Below, one piece after another: positions 10,301 through 16,166 of a stretch of 21,026 bases of DNA. The DNA comes from Paramacrobiotus metropolitanus (taxonomy: Eukaryota > Tardigrada > Eutardigrada > Parachela > Macrobiotidae), in NCBI RefSeq assembly GCF_019649055.1, contig NW_026570671.1, positions 1 through 21,026 on the forward strand. Direction: 5' to 3'. The notes under the pieces were generated by a model. It was not told the origin of the DNA, did no database searches, and was given only the letters and a program-made list of their open reading frames with translations. A program made the position numbers and the translations under genes. Positions within the stretch are counted from its first letter, which is position 1, and the number at the start of each line of letters is the position of its first letter.

Positions 10301-11010
10301 GAAATGATGCTGCCACATTGGCGTTGTTCTTTTATCGCCGCATTCTCACAGTCTTTGGCATGCCTGTACACATCACCTCAGACCGCGGCAGTAATTTCAT
10401 GTCTGAGATGTTTCGGGAGCTTCTCGCTCTCGCGGGTGTTGCTCACGCACCGACGGCGTCAGGCCACCAACAGGGTAATGGGCTGGTCGAAAAACGTGTA
10501 GGGGAAATCAAAAAGGCGCTAGCGAAGTATGTGAACGAGCAGCAAAGTGACTGGGACATATTCCTCCCAGCACTTTGTGCTGCCTTTAACAGTAAGGTTG
10601 TGGAGCGAACGGGCCGCTCACCATTCTTCATGATGCACGGCACCGAGATGCGCTTACCGATAAATAACTTCCTGCCATTCGAAGAGGATTTTGTGATTCC
10701 TGCCCATGTATATGTACAGCAGATGCAGCGCGGCCTTGGTGAGGCCTTGGATTTAGTGAATGCTGAAGAGTTTCGTCATAAACTTAAAGATAAAATTAGA
10801 TATGATGCCAATATTTCACATGTATCGTATAAACCGGGAGATCAAGTTTTGGTATATGTACTTCATCGGAAAGTGGGGAAGAATCCATCCCTTATGCCCC
10901 GTTGGACTGCTGGATGGGAAATTGTGCGTCAGTCAGGGCCAGTGCATTATGTAGTAAAAAGTAACAGGCGCGGAATGTCAAAGTTGACACTGTCCATGTC
11001 AGCCGGTTAA
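1363..11010 (+). CDS. gag-pol: Giant Ty3/Gypsy-type Gag-Pol polyprotein (3215 aa)
   Basis: One uninterrupted frame encodes structural and enzymatic proteins of an LTR retrotransposon. Approximate residues: novel N-terminus 1-290; long coiled coil 300-605; Gag capsid-like helical domain 800-965; Asn-rich RGG region 983-1180; CCHC knuckle C1194-C1206; aspartic protease with D1295-TGSS and a later LGLDFL; extra H2C2 finger H1802, H1807, C1841, C1844; protease-to-RT linker 2097-2200; reverse transcriptase about 2280-2560 with FIDD at 2454-2457; RNase H about 2600-2720 with D2603; integrase H2C2 (H2878, H2885, C2915, C2918) and catalytic D2947, D3007, E3043, exactly 35 residues between the last two. 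Families are recognised from motifs. At about twice the usual Ty3 length, it is unusual in the coiled coil and the 900-residue protease-RT region. The frame ends early: the normal integrase tail continues in another frame. Confidence 0.95.
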   Translation: MSGGSIPRNRPPPRKIPDNKVIIGAYDGSRAQTRFKFNAKEIPLNLMYIALNVEPPEAQDAFCGKSWIDYQEIRRYLNSKTRLPAHFKPWIEYEGCIPEAYLDITDEQFKAALQDANRWLPEYTEDLNRRREAAQAALTASKATGKTPKKQAANERVTRGAKERIPAQASGAILDEPISETPSVAESQTEPQSSQSDNNLTALAAADKADISEGSETRASKSIRGGTMTFHPAQLKLHSFVSEKDFEQPDEDFLTQAREVDEQLAAAETDQDVGLIVRQTMPVLIQSLRTLIASTKTKVDEMGNTMSLDARVDAERNEKLKFQNDFNEMRVKFENEQIENDRLANEIRIANDNLHSLRQANRNAEAAFIAMQDERDTLKDTNRNFEKQLEDAQRDLSNAKATIDGLSAQPAPDLTKQITDLNQKLSKAQKDCNSEKDAHKLTNKNLTDAQNLVTKLTKDLDDEKKRAKDAEDSLQRELTQARVQLNNKSSVGPMHIPKEKDDASQKEIERLQGLLITERENVQKAQKELKDSKKDKRCDNCENAIQAKNTAQADAYEKSERCNRLYEENAQCRREWHEKQDQLTKMEVDLKQAFDELRRLRNTDAVLGGGEGYFQREAPVASGDVLRPPAFTPFNPQNFSSYVDQPLATGSNPAGILRRPRQESRVEFSEGQTMLRSSSESQIPRETAPAKQRKNGSTDLRQQILKRTADESSRQMRGTENRDSSDTENELMDDALMEDEHRRPSSTTSNESMSRNPQLEEWLNKQTQISDRTTLTQESVVELLAKFVEKDSDKTVVGMKLLAFDDAHPEKIQRWLMNVEQCRATNNWNDETTCRRVIGAFTGPSFQWFEKFWKDNKGKSWSDFFKPAIVEHFNGSLSKADIRRKMNNRKLEFYEPVRAYLDSFLPWFEELKTSDEEQVEALLDGVQEHRPAWFREIYNAAPKNYAEFEKKLQECEKLWKRMNKDKKTPESTQRNAPAEPRSAGNNNNNSNYENRGGRGGSSQRGNYYSNRGGRGNYGNNRGGYSRSYTETVIPQPQNSVVPVQPVLNVPQPQFVPVPVFQQPQYVEQQHPVQFAQTFPQPIPMQAPMPVPVQMMNPMMPVMQPQFQQPVQNFDPQYQQNGPANNNNYDGGNNRGNYRNNNTNYRGRSGYNNNNNRQQNNQNYRQNQQAGSQPPFDERNILKDKWRTNRGVEICFRCHGLHPAAGCTNQFVLPRQYEPSAELLARYNNPQQQINMMELDLPAGLSSPTPQCNKMEVQDFSQYPLADHVCLLPTLDAQAWYSVIDINYQKVKTMLDTGSSISVMSLKMAKDLKLNIHRCPDHIKGRVVHTAYQGRQLIEPLSVVVTIHEFGMAFEHAMLVSSTFDRDHVVLGLDFLATKPFILDMNTMTWRLSRRQPNAPAFLRRETHLMSDVIRSHDFDPLIPAGVKPSPAIPALMLTERIGVAKEAKFVPYESAHLILAKADPEICILHLQKAKQEWPRPVPSPPVTKVVDAPVKTEVKETIPVQLAPIKKGSDQRDEEFVRSVVQEMIRQYLPRAASVADEPVRPAIKQEIKVEKNPEPNQVRGGGGETIVNNMQSSSWGREQASSQPPIKKEKVVQPSPAGNPITSSSSSVSSAPNSGSSQVRGGDDSLQLPIQISSVDAVLKQHPAAKYLYMGVMEKSAKVVECLSMDNKLLNVIPVERDRRDVDEIHDYPSYMARNPELKKWMTPMDRPQDKQLFPSEKRFRDPQFWRETQQQCVDSRMWYKMYKKPSHANTNFTKYEINRFVICEGILCRVPDHSGACPRIYVPHQWRQKLIACFHEILIHKQAYGRHEKLYPYLVKLFYWPDCIIEIERYEKNCDVCRNSINDRRHFETLKRTEQLNAQKATGKRKVTFSVDNPAPAGEFENGSFVPADCMKPINIGPCPVSYEDKQAEKQREINSQMISNSPPPKPSEFVSEDVRATYDVATKININEQWEIWNDIQRQKALSESAAVNPVQPTVGNYESSPECSGRNSPRRKKSSYSRRIRREYAEREAASQMSAETVQPAPVLQQPVAKNLPKRSQDVRESTDIPACVYSKDVIELAYRDAHLKQAQAQVEVNSVEQDIYRFEPEPGPIDCFKMELFPASPVIIQPHSQGIIRATTSMSDEQFMEFQDEYLYTQPFLYEGKIPESNKNAVLLDGVLTLNEYGNCRVCVVNVSDKPLVLNEETNLGEVALVDAVYQMDSPEFQENCQEAIGGIAVPEKVHECVAMQLPPPAVSVVDPETEETFAKIKVGDICPSKEELKAIFYQAKSVLPTKARPVGCCTIYEHSVDTGTSLPVRTPPYRTLFEDRKWLQAKTQEMIKDGIIEPTNSAWGSPICIVKKKDKSRRLTVDFRKLNERLMGSSYPLPRVDDILNALDKATVFSKIDLKSGFWQIKIKPEDRCKTTMVGEEFTFQYKVLPFGMKDAPSAFQRAMDLTLANMKWRNVLVFIDDIIVFSKNLADHMRDLQELFLRLQECGWTINPEKTELFVNSITFLGHTVDQFGISTDPEKIQAVKEFGPIKDKKDILRFLGMVGYYRQFIKNFQEIAEPLQKLIPKKVTFEWGTDQCRSVEQLKEALVTAPVLARYDPEALSRVIVDASTIAVGAVLMQCPKDKPTDVPTNWRPIAYLSRKLTETQKRLYFPTELEAYAVICALKKWKHYLSDYQFEVQTDHQALVFLNNMRDAAGRLGRWALYIQQFNTKPVQIPGKENVIADALSRNPGEQPEPDSDDSDIEFDYRQTHPFAGDAAMIECCFAILERDYVDIRFEMMSAEVKAIPEEDMKAFDEDKVQKLITDDKASYWAEEQSRDARIVRWRLLLENRKEKMSDHEKLHLNKFVVKQGVVYYKFELNRKIYYCMYVPVHWRLQFLQDNHDSPLAAHLGVLATYKRMYKYFYWPRMFESVKSYCASCPACLAQNPLAMAPAGALQSNPTVPPRLVWAIDVAPALPTTESGNKNIIIAVDYGSKYIVAEAVERNDAATLALFFYRRILTVFGMPVHITSDRGSNFMSEMFRELLALAGVAHAPTASGHQQGNGLVEKRVGEIKKALAKYVNEQQSDWDIFLPALCAAFNSKVVERTGRSPFFMMHGTEMRLPINNFLPFEEDFVIPAHVYVQQMQRGLGEALDLVNAEEFRHKLKDKIRYDANISHVSYKPGDQVLVYVLHRKVGKNPSLMPRWTAGWEIVRQSGPVHYVVKSNRRGMSKLTLSMSAG
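6048..6247 (+). repeat. Three copies of a G-rich 15-mer inside the polyprotein
   Basis: TCAAGTTCGTGGGGG occurs at 6048-6062, 6094-6108 and 6231-6245. Copies 1 and 3 are read as Q-V-R-G-G, but copy 2 is in another frame and read as S-S-W-G. Identity across frames points to a nucleotide-level cause: recent duplication or a nucleic-acid signal. The region encodes low-complexity protein, so the coding constraint is weak. Confidence 0.6.
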
Positions 11011-11352
11011 AACCCTATAATTTTCGCGACGTTGACACTATTCTGCAAGACGAGCACTTACCGAAGTTGCTCGATTGTGTGGAGAAAGGAATGCCCTGAT
11101 GAGTTAGTTGAGGCGCCCGCGCCGCCGCCGGTGATTCCATCCGTTGATTCAGCATCGTCGCGCCTTGATGCTGAGTACGCTGAATATCTGGATAACCAGA
11201 TGGAGAAAGTTCCATTACTTAAAACCCGCTCCGGGCGTGTGGTGAAACCTGTGGAAAGACTTATTAATCAGAGCAACGACAAAAAGCGTAAAGAGACCCG
11301 TCGGCTGATGCTAAAAAGCGCATGGCCACAAATGATAGAGAACCGGCTATTC
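10976..11352 (+). pseudogene. Frameshifted C-terminal tail of Pol/integrase
   Basis: After the integrase core the polyprotein frame stops at 11010, but a different frame over about 10976-11096 carries VHVSRLKPY, a motif typical of the end of Ty3/Gypsy integrases, and continues as a sensible protein up to TGA at 11097. Coding character then returns to the polyprotein frame from about 11098 to 11352, with TRSGRVVKP, also typical of Ty3/Gypsy Pol C-termini. A net one-base loss near 10976-10985 (in the run TCAAAG) and one extra base near 11097 explain this. I read the tail as broken in this copy or affected by sequence error; programmed shifting is less likely. Confidence 0.75.
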
Positions 11353-11930
11353 TGAACGTATCCCAGCCGGGAGGGGCCAATCTGAACTAGTTGCCCCGGT
11401 GGCCAGTGATACTTCGCCAATTACCTGTAACGCAATGGAGATTGGGCCGGCGCAATACCTTCAGTGTCCCAGAACAGAAGATTCTACCTGCCCGGCTTGG
11501 GCACGCCCAATTGAGCAGTTCTGGCCACAAGGTGTAATATCCGATGACGCCCTTGATAAGCAGGAATTCTGGAGGTATCGCCAGATGGAGTGCAGTGACA
11601 TGATGTTGTGGGACGCCGTTGTTGATGGAGATTGTACTCGAGGAATCTGCATACGCGGCCTGGCATCTTCCTTTAGTGCTGAAAATAAAAGGCATTATTT
11701 GCCATTACGGCGAAAGAGAGGATATCCAGAAAAGAATCCCTAAAATTCTGATTCCGTTTCAATGGCGTAAAATATTAGTTGAATCTGTACACCGTCGGTT
11801 GCTTCACAAGTATGGCAGTACCATTTCGCCATATGATTACTTATATAAACACCTTCGGTTTTTCTGGCCTGAGATGAAGTCTGATTTAGCGAAATTTTGC
11901 CGAGTTTGTACCTTATGTAATCTGGATTAA
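11339..11930 (+). pseudogene. Third, frame-broken H2C2 zinc-finger module after Pol
   Basis: A frame open from 11339 has QEFWRYRQMEC and a Trp-rich segment up to about 11625. A second frame then carries LKIKGIIC, IPFQWRK and an H2C2 finger (HRRLLH, about 25 residues, then FFWPEM and CRVCTLC) ending at 11930. With one shift near 11625, the spacing from FW to the G-I-I-C strand equals that in the first H2C2 module of the polyprotein (both about 36 residues), so this looks like a third copy of the same layout. It may be the original extreme C-terminus of Pol or a separate downstream protein. The nearest start codons are weak, and the upstream part connects best to the Pol tail through another shift near 11350. 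Confidence 0.65.
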
Positions 11931-12271
11931 AAGGCCGAGCGGCCGTGTAAATTTGTACATTTATTTTATTTTATTTTATTTTTGAACTCTGAGGATTGAA
12001 ATTTTTACTCTCTACTGCATTAAATTGCCTGGAAAATTCCCAAACTGTTTGTACGTACAGGTTGTCGGTGTGCATTCGCCATTGGACAGTCCGCGATGAC
12101 GTAGTAGCGTTCGTTGCTCTTTTGCATATCAACTGCATAGGAAAGCCGCTTTTAGCTGGCCGCAAATGCGATTTATACCTGCAAAAATCAGTTTCATTCA
12201 TTAATTCGCTCTTGGTCTTGTGCGAGGTTGCTCCTTTTCTACACTGATTTTACGCCTAACAATCCCTGATA
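11931..12271. other. Intergenic stretch with TTTTA repeats
   Basis: No gene is recognised. A small palindromic hairpin GGCCG/CGGCC sits at 11934-11945, and about four ATTTT units lie at 11961-11985, followed by TTTTTGAACTCTGAG, which would serve as a splice acceptor. The rest is unique sequence and acts as 5' flank of the next gene. Confidence 0.4.
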
Positions 12272-13117
12272 ATGTATCGCCCGAAAGTGCCAGCACACCA
12301 TTCCTTCATGCATGAGGATACTACGAGTTCCTCGGAGGATTTGGTGCAGGTTTTGGCAGATGTCTCGGCCGAAGTCCAGCCGCCAATGTACCCCGATCCT
12401 CATGTTGGATGGCCTGAACCAACATTTGAATGGTCCCATCTCATGGTGGATTGTGGCCTTCGTCCGTCTCCACATGACTATGCTCGTGGAGGAAAGAGTT
12501 ACATTCCCCCATCTGGTTTGATTAATTGTCCCTACAATCCGGACAGAGATTATGTGGAGCTCCATCCTGACACTCGATTGCGTTTCCGCGGCAAGATTTA
12601 CCATAATGGATCGGAGATGACGGTGGACAAATATAACCGCTTTGTTCACACTCTAGATTTGTCAAAGGATGCACACTATGCATTGTTACGTTACCTGCGT
12701 GTGGATTTCCGACAAGGATGGCTCATCGGGCAAATTGTGTGTGAACTCCGTCGGAACTTCGGCATCAATGTGGTGCGCAATCCTGTCGAGTTTCTCACTG
12801 CGTTGGATTATGTCCCGGGGGAAACGGGAGACCATGGTGCCGTTGTTACGCTCGTGGACGCGTATAATCAGCATATCGAGGAATTGGTTTCCAATATTGA
12901 TGAGGATCACCGCTTGGAAGCAGAGCAGCGTTATTTTGATCGTCTGAATGCAGCGGACCCGCGCTCGTCATCCCAACAACAGCAGCAATTGCAACAAAGT
13001 CGTTGGCTGTTACATGAAGGACAGGAAAAGCGTGGCCCGGGTAAGCTGGATGCTTCGATCGCCAAACGCCACCGTCCACGCCGTGATGACGACGATAACA
13101 TGGGCGCTGCGGTGTAA
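12272..13117 (+). CDS. Accessory protein of unknown family (281 aa)
   Basis: I do not recognise this protein. The start ATG at 12272 has A at -3 and is the first in a long open frame. The N-terminal 45 residues are Ser/Glu-rich, residues about 45-215 look like a compact mixed-composition domain with many Trp, Tyr and Pro (for example GWPEPTFEW and YIPPSGLINCPYNPDRDY), then comes a Gln-rich stretch near 230 and a basic tail (KRHRPRRDDDD) that could act as a nuclear localisation signal. There is no signal peptide or membrane segment, so it is not an obvious envelope protein. It follows Pol by 340 nt on the same strand and would need a spliced or internal transcript. Regulatory or capsid-accessory roles are possible but unproven. 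Confidence 0.8.
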   Translation: MYRPKVPAHHSFMHEDTTSSSEDLVQVLADVSAEVQPPMYPDPHVGWPEPTFEWSHLMVDCGLRPSPHDYARGGKSYIPPSGLINCPYNPDRDYVELHPDTRLRFRGKIYHNGSEMTVDKYNRFVHTLDLSKDAHYALLRYLRVDFRQGWLIGQIVCELRRNFGINVVRNPVEFLTALDYVPGETGDHGAVVTLVDAYNQHIEELVSNIDEDHRLEAEQRYFDRLNAADPRSSSQQQQQLQQSRWLLHEGQEKRGPGKLDASIAKRHRPRRDDDDNMGAAV

Positions 13118-13703
13118 TGAGGATTTTCCCTGCAATCACAGCCCTGTTTTAGTGCTCTCTTATTTAGCCTCTGTATTTTTCGTTTTACGGAAGAGCATTA
13201 CCTTTAGTGTTGGGCATGTTATTCTAAGTTCATAGAATCCTGTACAGAATCTGTTTTCCGTTTACAATTAGCTCTTTAACGTTATTTTTACAGCCTGTGC
13301 AATGTGCAGCTATTCTACGAATTAGCTTACCACTCATTCTCTGGAACGCAAACTTGGCTGTTCAGTAATAAATCAGTTAAAATAGACTTCTCCGGTTGTT
13401 TAAAATCAGAATTTGGCGGACAATCCGACGGAAAACGATTTTAACACACAAATGACGGTTTAAAAATGTAAAGCCTTCACGTTTGAACATGTAAACAATT
13501 GATACCATGGCAACCGCCCGTATGTTACTAAATTTTAGGGCAGTGGCAGTCACATAGTGCACAGCTGTTTCCGGTCTGCTCAGCTGCGGTGTGTCAGCGG
13601 TTTTCCTGTTTAGTCTTGCTTTTTACATTTTTAGCTGCGGCTTTTAAATTCTACAGACTTTTGTCGTCATTTGTTCTGGTTTTAATCTCTCCTCTTTCAT
13701 ACA
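13118..13703. other. Intergenic region with a polyadenylation signal
   Basis: No gene is supported. AATAAA at 13367-13372 may end the transcript of the 281-residue gene. Pyrimidine-rich stretches ending in AG close to 13643 and 13666 resemble splice acceptors for the next gene. The 61-codon minus ORF at 13377-13562 has no protein-like features. Confidence 0.4.
13367..13372 (+). terminator. Poly(A) signal AATAAA
   Basis: Canonical AATAAA, 250 nt downstream of the stop of the 281-residue gene and before the next start, so it is well placed to end that transcript. Downstream GT-rich elements are weak. Confidence 0.35.
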
Positions 13704-14492
13704 ATGGACATGGAATTTTATAAATCAGAGCGCGGGCGTATGATCTGTGCGGAGCAGGACGAGCGGAAGCGCCGTAAGTTCGTGAGATTTTCTGACTCTG
13801 TTGCTTATGTTCTGGCGAACCAAGAACACATTTTCGAGTTTGTGCACTTTTGGCGTTCGCTGGATGCTCCATATATTTCTATCAGAGAACTGTGCAGGCT
13901 CTCTAATTCGGAAATCATGGCTTTGAATTTTGTAGAACCCGAGCCATTGGATTTCGAGGCTCAGGTGGCTTTAGAGATTGGGAACATCCGCCAGTCGGAG
14001 TCGCAGATGTATTACTTGAAGATCGGGTTTATTCTGTATCCCGACACTCCAGTTCGACGTGAAGCATCTGAACGTCTGCGGAAGGAATGTGGTTTGCCAT
14101 CCCTATTTAACCCGCCGGAAACTTCGCGTGAGCGTCATCAGCGCATGCTAGAACACAACAAGCGTGTGATGGAGGAAGAGCTCTGTTGTGTGGAGTGTGA
14201 AAATAATGGCCCAGGTTCATGCGGCCGTATGTTGTACACTTTGGACGATGAGCCTGTTCCAAATATCTGGGGATCTGGCAATCTGGAGGACTGGAAAGAG
14301 CCAGACTTAGATGTGGATGACTGGTGGGCAGAGCACAAGCTGGATTTTAAGGATCCGATGGAATTCTTGCCTGCGGATATGCTGTGGGTGGATGAAGATT
14401 TCGGTACTGACCAGAAACCGAAGAAGAAGCGTAAGCGCATAGTTGTGCAGCGTCACCCTCTGCGCGGGATTCGTTTTCCCTATCGGATGTAA
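13704..14492 (+). CDS. Nuclear accessory protein of unknown family (262 aa)
   Basis: I cannot assign a family. The ATG at 13704 has good context (ACAATGG), and pyrimidine-rich sequence precedes it. The N-terminus is charged (ERKRRKF near 22), followed by a Phe/Leu-rich probable helical region to about 130. A Cys cluster (C161, C162, C165 and one near 173) may bind metal. The C-terminal third is rich in Trp and Asp (KEPDLDVDDWWAEH). It ends in a very clear monopartite nuclear localisation signal, PKKKRKR at 239-245, close to the SV40 large T type. A nuclear regulator or RNA/DNA-binding adaptor of the element is a reasonable guess. It lies 586 nt after the previous accessory gene, same strand. 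Confidence 0.8.
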   Translation: MDMEFYKSERGRMICAEQDERKRRKFVRFSDSVAYVLANQEHIFEFVHFWRSLDAPYISIRELCRLSNSEIMALNFVEPEPLDFEAQVALEIGNIRQSESQMYYLKIGFILYPDTPVRREASERLRKECGLPSLFNPPETSRERHQRMLEHNKRVMEEELCCVECENNGPGSCGRMLYTLDDEPVPNIWGSGNLEDWKEPDLDVDDWWAEHKLDFKDPMEFLPADMLWVDEDFGTDQKPKKKRKRIVVQRHPLRGIRFPYRM

Positions 14493-14693
14493 GCACTTTT
14501 GCTGTTGGCCGCATGTATTTCTAAGCTGCGGTGGGATGATTTGAAATTGTATAGGTCTTTGGTTTAAACTCCTGCTGATGTCATTCTTCCGTGCATTAAT
14601 TAATCTGTATGCAGTGCGTCTAATCTGGAATAATTTTCAAGACGCTGCACTTTTCAATGTTTAAATCGAATGTTCTCGATGGAGTTGTGATAG

Positions 14694-14722
14694 GAGCCTA
14701 TCGGTTAAAGGCTCTCTTTTTT
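14694..14722 (+). terminator. Hairpin plus T6, possible Pol III-type stop
   Basis: A 5-6 bp stem (GAGCC 14694-14698 with GGCTC 14710-14714) is followed by TTTTTT at 14717-14722. In a eukaryote a T-run alone stops RNA polymerase III, so this may end a small RNA or be chance. No A/B box was found just upstream. Confidence 0.25.
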
Positions 14723-14731
14723 GTGAATTGT

Positions 14732-14782
14732 AATTATACGACGGCCTTATGGTCATAATTTTGCTGATGATGTCGTATAATT
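14732..14782. repeat. 11-bp perfect inverted repeat (possible stem-loop)
   Basis: AATTATACGAC at 14732-14742 is the exact reverse complement of 14772-14782. The 29-nt interior contains a smaller GGCC/GGTC pairing (one wobble). Could be an RNA hairpin in the 3' region of the 262-residue gene. Confidence 0.5.
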
Positions 14783-15118
14783 TTTCTGGTGTTAAAGAGT
14801 GTCAAATATTCAGTTTCGGAATTAAAAAGTGTGAAGTTCGGATATCTATCGCTACATGCAGCATACGCATTAATTCCGGTGTAATGAGCTGACGGCGGAC
14901 CTACCGCCGGGTGGCACTCTCATTTAATCGACTTCGCTGGTTACGAAGTATGCGGTCGCCAGTATGGGCGGCTGTCAAACTCCTATCCTGAATGTATCCC
15001 ATTATGAATTTTTATTTTAATTTAATCATTTACAATTACCGTGATTTTATTCCGCTGATTCCGCTGCCTTAAGTTTATGTGTGCAATCTGTGATACTGTG
15101 GTTATTTGTCAAATCACG

Positions 15119-15301
15119 ATGACTCCTCCAGCTTCGGAGAAGAAGAACGCGGCCAAGCAGGCGCTGGAGAACCGTGTCTCGGCATGGACGCAGATAGTGG
15201 CGCAGAAGATGGCCGAACGCACTGAAGCTCAGCAGCGTTTTGAGCGTGGCAGAATTGCCGTCAAGGAGGCTGTATCCAAGCTCCCTCCTAAGATTTCTTG
15301 A
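15119..15301 (+). CDS. Small charged helical protein (60 aa), hypothetical
   Basis: An ATG at 15077 and a second in frame at 15119 open this ORF; the second (MTPPASEKK) is preferred because coding character, GC content and charged composition begin there. Residues 8-55 are rich in Ala, Glu, Lys, Gln and Arg without helix breakers, so a single amphipathic helix or coiled coil is expected. It resembles in style the antisense 100-residue protein at 18031-18333 but is not clearly homologous. It may be an exon of something longer: the frame ends at TGA 15299-15301 and T-rich sequence follows, with AATAAA at 15636. Function unknown. Confidence 0.5.
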   Translation: MTPPASEKKNAAKQALENRVSAWTQIVAQKMAERTEAQQRFERGRIAVKEAVSKLPPKIS

Positions 15302-15503
15302 TGTGGCATTATCTGGCGGACTTTTCGATGTGGATTTCGCCACTATTGTTAGAATGTTCGGTATTTTGTACGGAATGCCTGAAACATCGCTTCACGTCTA
15401 TGATCTCCTTGCCTTCATTCTTTTATGTACGCTCATGCCTCTTTGAGATCTCATATTGTAGATTTGGCGCAGCGTTTTATCTTGTATTTTTATTGTTTTG
15501 CGG

Positions 15504-15833
15504 TTAGTTATCTTCGTTATTCAAGGATGCGTTTCGCCATAGGTGTTGTACACTGTTTAGCTGGTACATTATGGTTTTTGCGCTTCGTTCCGCAAGATAC
15601 TTTTGTTGTTTCGTTACTATGCGAGTTGCGGCCTTAATAAAGTTTAGGTAGTTACCGTCCGTGCTGTCTGTTGGTAATTTTTGGACAATGTAATGCATAA
15701 CCGCACGAGGATACACTTTCGTTAGGATGTTGTACGGGTTTTTTATGTAGCTGGCTGCCCAGGTAGATTGCTCACTGGCACATTCACTATTGCCTGGTGT
15801 TTGTGTACGCTTTCGGTGCTGACGTTTTTCCAA
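15504..15833 (-). CDS. Doubtful antisense ORF (about 110 aa)
   Basis: The minus strand is open from about 15880 to 15504, giving a protein-like sequence with KNPYNILTKVYPRAVMHYIV and mixed charged residues. It lacks an ATG near its start (first possible start is a TTG at 15833), so it could only be an internal exon or a chance frame. No family recognised. Its upstream end overlaps the first tRNA-like unit. The open length in A-rich sequence, where TAA is frequent, is the only argument for it. Confidence 0.2.
   Translation of the reverse strand: MEKRQHRKRTQTPGNSECASEQSTWAASYIKNPYNILTKVYPRAVMHYIVQKLPTDSTDGNYLNFIKAATRIVTKQQKYLAERSAKTIMYQLNSVQHLWRNASLNNEDN
15636..15641 (+). terminator. Poly(A) signal AATAAA
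   Basis: Canonical hexamer 335 nt after the stop of the small ORF at 15119-15301, before the tRNA-like array; plausible end of that transcript. Confidence 0.35.
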
Positions 15834-15844
15834 TATTTTACGTA

Positions 15845-15915
15845 GAGCGACCCCGCTAGTATAGTAGAGGCTTCCGTTGCTTCGTCATTGGAGGTCGGAG
15901 GTTCCAGTCCACATA
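15845..15915 (+). ncRNA. tRNA-like unit 1
   Basis: A-box-like TAGTATAGTAG at 15857-15867 and B-box-like GGTTCCAGTCC at 15900-15910; between them CTTCCG can pair with CGGAGG. T-rich sequence (ATTTTTCG) follows at about 15941. Acceptor stem not convincing. Confidence 0.45.
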
Positions 15916-16075
15916 AAAATGCGATTTTGTAAATGTCCTCATTTTTCGTTTTTATTTCATGAATCGTTATATTCTTATTCGTGGGATTTAATATGGGGAA
16001 TATTGGCTGACTCGCTGTTGAGAGGTGTTAAAATGAGTACTGCCAGCTGTGTTATTAGTATTATTTTTGTCAATG

Positions 16076-16166
16076 ACTCTTGTAGTCGAGTGGTCCAGTA
16101 AAGAGGACAATACCAGGCGAATCCGTTTACCTGTTGCTGGTCCTGGGTTCCAATCCCTAAAAATCA
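16076..16166 (+). ncRNA. tRNA-like unit 2
   Basis: A-box TAGTCGAGTGG at 16083-16093, close to class II (Ser/Leu) tRNAs, and B-box GGTTCCAATCC at 16146-16156 flanked by GGG/CCC pairs. ACCAG/CTGGT forms a long arm between. Followed by T6 near 16189-16194, a Pol III stop. Confidence 0.55.

Larger units (their letters stand above)
14493..15118. other. Intergenic region rich in hairpins
   Basis: No gene is supported. Several inverted repeats are present: TGCA-gt-GCGTCT with AGACGC-TGCA at 14610-14649; GAGCC/GGCTC at 14694-14714 followed by six T; an 11-bp pair at 14732-14742 and 14772-14782; GGCGG-ACCTA-CCGCC at 14894-14908; CTTCG/CGAAG at 14932-14948. They resemble the leader in density but do not share its loop sequences. 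Confidence 0.5.
15302..15844. other. T-rich region with a poly(A) signal; only weak ORFs
   Basis: The plus strand is T-rich, which produces short hydrophobic chance ORFs (15298-15507, 15425-15637) that I do not call genes. AATAAA lies at 15636-15641. On the minus strand a frame without stops covers about 15504-15880 and is listed separately. Confidence 0.4.

Noticed and set aside
10970-10990. Programmed -1 frameshift near the end of the polyprotein
   Set aside because: The sequence TCAAAG is not a standard slippery heptamer and sits after the integrase core; a one-base loss in an A run is simpler.
11961-11985. ATTTT repeats as a target-site or element boundary
   Set aside because: Only about four simple-sequence units, with no terminal repeat nearby.
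12272-14492. An envelope gene downstream of Pol
   Set aside because: Neither of the two proteins has a signal peptide, transmembrane segment or Cys pattern of known retroelement envelopes.
15298-15637. Hydrophobic plus-strand ORFs in the T-rich region
   Set aside because: Hydrophobicity follows from T-rich codons; the ORFs overlap each other in different frames and lack good starts.
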